This document shows positions 62,401 to 64,000 of a DNA stretch of 64,000 nucleotides, piece by piece. The DNA comes from an uncultured Slackia sp. (GTDB lineage Bacteria; Actinomycetota; Coriobacteriia; Coriobacteriales; Eggerthellaceae). Location: assembly GCF_959608125.1 (NCBI RefSeq), contig NZ_CAUHPG010000001.1, positions 108,503 to 172,502 of the forward strand. The letters run 5' to 3'. Numbering within the stretch: position 1 is the first letter of the stretch; each line of letters begins with the position of its first letter. The notes beneath the pieces are model-generated. The model was not told the DNA's origin and searched no databases. It was given only the letters and a program-made list of their open reading frames with translations. Position numbers and translations under genes: made by a program.

Positions 62401-64000
62401 AGCACCGTGAAGCTCGTCGAAACGTCGCGGTCCGCGAGCTGCGCGAACTTCGAGCCCCACGCAGGATCGGATGCATAGCGCTCGGCATAGCGGGCGAACG
62501 CCTCGCTCTTAAGGCGCGAGCTTACCGTGACCTTCGTGTTGTATTCCGGCTGGGAGACGTGCAGATTCTCGTGCTTAACGACAGAGGGAACGCTCGATTT
62601 GAACGTACGATAGCCCGCCTGTTCGGACGCGTTCGGAAGATCGTCAGGCACGATGCCGTCGGGGGCGTTGTCGTGAACGTCGTACGACCACGCGACAGAG
62701 CCATCGCTTGCGCGATACGCCTTCTGGAAAGAATGCAGATCCCCCGTCACCGCATCGGCGGGCTGGCCGTTCAGGATGGCCGGCGCATAGCCTGCGACCG
62801 CCGCATCCATCAGCGCGACCTCGGCGTCGATTTCGGCGGCCTTGAGAGGCAGGACCGTCACTTCGATCGTTTTGGCGGCCGACACGGCGGCATTAGACGC
62901 GCTTTCAACGGCGGCCGTCAGCTTCACCTTCACCGGCTCGGTGCCGGGCAGGCCTCGATACACGTTGGCGCGATAGCCGTTCACCACGATGGCATCGGAA
63001 TCGGCCGTATACGTGACCGGATAGTATTTTCCGTCCACGCCGATTTGGCGCGCCGTCGGCAGTCGAAGGTCGCCCGTCACCTTCGACGGGTCGACGGCGG
63101 AAGCGCCGTTTTCGGAGTACTCGAGCGATTCGGGCTTGAACGCGTCATCGAGCTTCTGCGCGAGTTCCTTGCGATCCTCCTCGACCTTCTGAGGGTCGCC
63201 CTTCACCACCACGGTAAACGTCTTGGAGGCCGAAAGGCCCTCGGGACCGCCCGCGTTGAGCGCGGCGTGCACCGTCAGATTCACGGTCTCGTCGGAGGCG
63301 GACCTGGACACCTTGCCCGTGTAGTCGGAGAATCCGGGCCTCTGAACAGCGATGCGTTCGGAATCGGATTCCCACGTCAGGAGATATTTCGACTTCGCGC
63401 CCGCGCGGTGCGGCAGCGTCAAGTCGCCCGTCACGGAATCGGCCGTATCGCCCTGCGCGTAGCCGATGGCGACCTCTTCCGCCGCCTTCTGGAGCAACTC
63501 GGCCAGCTTCGCCTGGTTCCACGGAACCATCACGGCCTTGTTGGGACGGTAATCGACGGTCTCGCCCTGCTGGGCAAGCTCGAAAGTCACCTTGGCCGAT
63601 CGCAAGGAGTCGATGTTGTAGCCTGCATACGCATTGGGGTCGATGCAGAAATACGTCACGGCGCCGTTCGTGGCATCGTCGGCCGAGGAAATGCCCACTT
63701 CGGCCTGGGGGTCGGTCTGGGAGAACTCGACCGCCTTCACGCGAACGGAAACGCCGCTGAAGCCCAGTTCCTCGATTTTGGCGGACAGCACCTCGTTGAT
63801 ATTGCCGCCGTTCTCGCTATACAAGAGTTCCGGAACGTAATACTTGTCTTCGAGCTTCTTGACCAGCGCGGCAAGCGACGCCCCGTCGATCACGGGCTTT
63901 TCGAAAACCGTTTCGACGGACGAAGCGCCGCTCGTGGCGACCGCCTTCAGATACTTGCCCTTGGCGGCCGCAGGCACCGCGATTTCCGCCCCGGAAGCAT
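59475..64000 (-). CDS. Giant surface protein with Ig-like, three DUF4430, beta-propeller and Flg_new domains (5' end outside window)
   Basis: At least 1508 codons; open beyond base 64000. Counting from the GTG at 63977: Ig-like repeats with 'VTGDLxLP' strings (about 30-530); three DUF4430 repeats (534-644, 656-765, 775-886); a PQQ/quinoprotein-like beta-propeller (about 915-1310; recurring 'VNGDLYVVAG', 'VDTKDGRVVW', 'IDGSTGDVLS' blades); an Flg_new/Listeria-Bacteroides repeat (1312-1378, VTFDSCGG...FDGWYADAAYEQAWDF...YAKW); an Ala/Ser-rich spacer; and a C-terminal TM with basic tail (1470-1500, PWWPFVGLAVGVCG...KTRKNDGR). There is no LPXTG. Likely membrane-anchored and spanning the wall. First visible gene of the ECF operon. 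Confidence 0.88.
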   Translation of the reverse strand, partial: ASGAEIAVPAAAKGKYLKAVATSGASSVETVFEKPVIDGASLAALVKKLEDKYYVPELLYSENGGNINEVLSAKIEELGFSGVSVRVKAVEFSQTDPQAEVGISSADDATNGAVTYFCIDPNAYAGYNIDSLRSAKVTFELAQQGETVDYRPNKAVMVPWNQAKLAELLQKAAEEVAIGYAQGDTADSVTGDLTLPHRAGAKSKYLLTWESDSERIAVQRPGFSDYTGKVSRSASDETVNLTVHAALNAGGPEGLSASKTFTVVVKGDPQKVEEDRKELAQKLDDAFKPESLEYSENGASAVDPSKVTGDLRLPTARQIGVDGKYYPVTYTADSDAIVVNGYRANVYRGLPGTEPVKVKLTAAVESASNAAVSAAKTIEVTVLPLKAAEIDAEVALMDAAVAGYAPAILNGQPADAVTGDLHSFQKAYRASDGSVAWSYDVHDNAPDGIVPDDLPNASEQAGYRTFKSSVPSVVKHENLHVSQPEYNTKVTVSSRLKSEAFARYAERYASDPAWGSKFAQLADRDVSTSFTVLGTSGVDNPKVTATLSVVGEDAQGNPQTWAAADTYTLDTGATAADLSMAAFKATGLKADYGTSEYGWFLNTITSPFDGRVLGWDQSTGKFWQLFVNGVSSDLGASGVVLQPGDSVVWSYSTDGSQPPVEEVSVSAAVYGKNAAGDRETWAPSTSFTMKRGATAAELSDALFAQAGLKTDTGMGSYGWFLNSIASPFDGRVLGWNEATGDYWQLFVNGVYSQLGAGSVVLQPGDTVTWVYGSDESMTPEGKVSATIDVMGEDANGVAQRWAAPASFELDEGATAADLSEALFAQAGLKADYGTGAYGWYLSTITSPFDGRVLGWDEATGKYWCLYVNGVQSEMGAGGVVLAEGDTVSWCYTTYGAELPDADDIVIDPSAPRPDYKGEHAMFGGSTQGGNVTQAPTPTAGTQLNWEYEFGEGLKSGSDPLIVNGDLYVVAGTALRVLDAKTGVEKARTSIGARAGYFCRPAYAGGIVIVPREDGSLAAFTADTLTCVWISDALGALEARAGNQYQALSTLTVNGDYVYAGFTMAGSLGASMDLSVAGALVCVDTKDGRVVWTKMSDAAQTGEAAGYYWAGAAASGDDIVIGDESGTVSLIDGSTGDVLSSVSGLGGAVRAGVISVPGDADTLLAVSRDNGTLHKIAREGDRLALKASVPFAKESTSTPAVAGGKAFVCGVDAQGYGTVSAIDLASMTVVATARGGNGKAQAAPLVSMTGGKTYVYFTCNGRPGGVYAYCLEDDAVTQIYVPEEGRQQYSTSTVVADAQGNLYYANDSGVLFSLAGAESWKVTFDSCGGSAVNAAFVAKGRALARPADPTRDGFVFDGWYADAAYEQAWDFATAPSADMTLYAKWTPVEQGGQNAPSAGGALNASTGASSSAGIAQTVLAGKTVLSAAGAPVQAASAAAAVEADEAVAEAFVSSQGAAAKASSAASDAAQPEQGGSMPWWPFVGLAVGVCGLAVAIAWAMKTRKNDGR
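61320..62378 (-). repeat. Three tandem DUF4430 repeats
   Basis: Units at about 62046-62378, 61683-62012 and 61320-61655. Each contains the core YGW-[FY]-L-x-x-I-x-SPFDGRVLGW followed by W-x-L-[FY]-VNGV and a VVL-x-x-GD-[ST]-V-x-W end. The strong identity between units implies recent internal duplication. Confidence 0.88.

Overview
This 64 kb window looks like a chromosome segment of a GC-rich anaerobic actinobacterium, most likely class Coriobacteriia, family Eggerthellaceae (Slackia-like is a guess). The pointers are: LuxR-type regulators carrying large multi-pass membrane domains, one of them divergent from a Tat-exported FMN/FAD reductase; S-layer-homology proteins; an indirect aminoacylation system (GatCAB); a DUF5692-type membrane protein; ferredoxin-tailed aldo/keto reductases; and an ECF transporter with DUF4430 surface proteins. 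No rRNA, tRNA, CRISPR array, transposase or prophage block was recognised. The family assignment is inference from gene content; GC content and similarity were not computed.

Layout. 0-2.4 kb: gatC-gatA-gatB (minus strand, gatB cut by the window edge). 2.5-9.4 kb: TetR regulator, DUF5692-type membrane protein, acyl-CoA-ligase-like enzyme, recQ and a ferredoxin-tailed aldo/keto reductase, all minus. 9.6-17.1 kb: ychF, a sodium:solute (NSS) transporter, truA and dnaE. 17.5-18.8 kb: a flavin (PPOX-fold) protein and a B3/B4-domain protein, plus strand. 18.9-21.9 kb: a membrane LuxR regulator divergent from a YfcC-family transporter, with a structured leader. 22.2-26.7 kb: cell-surface block with an LAKTG-anchored pilin/adhesin-like protein, an SLH-domain remnant, and an SLH protein with a putative muralytic domain facing it. 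27.0-33.9 kb: complete F-type ATP synthase operon (a small membrane gene, then atpB-E-F-H-A-G-D-C). 34.0-37.4 kb: dCMP deaminase, upp, glyA, rpiB (nucleotide and one-carbon supply). 37.6-43.5 kb: glpK, a small phage-like protein, a second membrane LuxR regulator, and the divergent Tat flavoprotein reductase. 43.7-49.0 kb: alpha/beta hydrolase, second ferredoxin-tailed aldo/keto reductase, prepilin peptidase, membrane XRE regulator, Sua5/YrdC. 49.4-54.7 kb: a catabolic cassette of NCS1 permease, two DUF917 proteins and a HyuA-type hydantoinase. 55.0-64.0 kb: a small DUF3784-type protein and an operon for a putative corrinoid (or other ligand) capture/uptake system: a giant surface protein with three DUF4430 repeats and a beta-propeller, a small DUF4430 membrane protein, EcfT, a fused double EcfA ATPase and an S component.

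The strongest candidates for under-described biology are the DUF4430/ECF locus, the NCS1-DUF917-DUF917-HyuA cassette, the two LuxR-membrane-sensor/target pairs with nearby palindromes, and a well-formed promoter/operator at 48.25 kb that drives no recognisable gene. Several minus-strand genes share an extended -10 pattern (TGn followed by a TAnnnT hexamer) with poor -35 boxes. Almost every transcription unit ends in a readable GC-rich hairpin.
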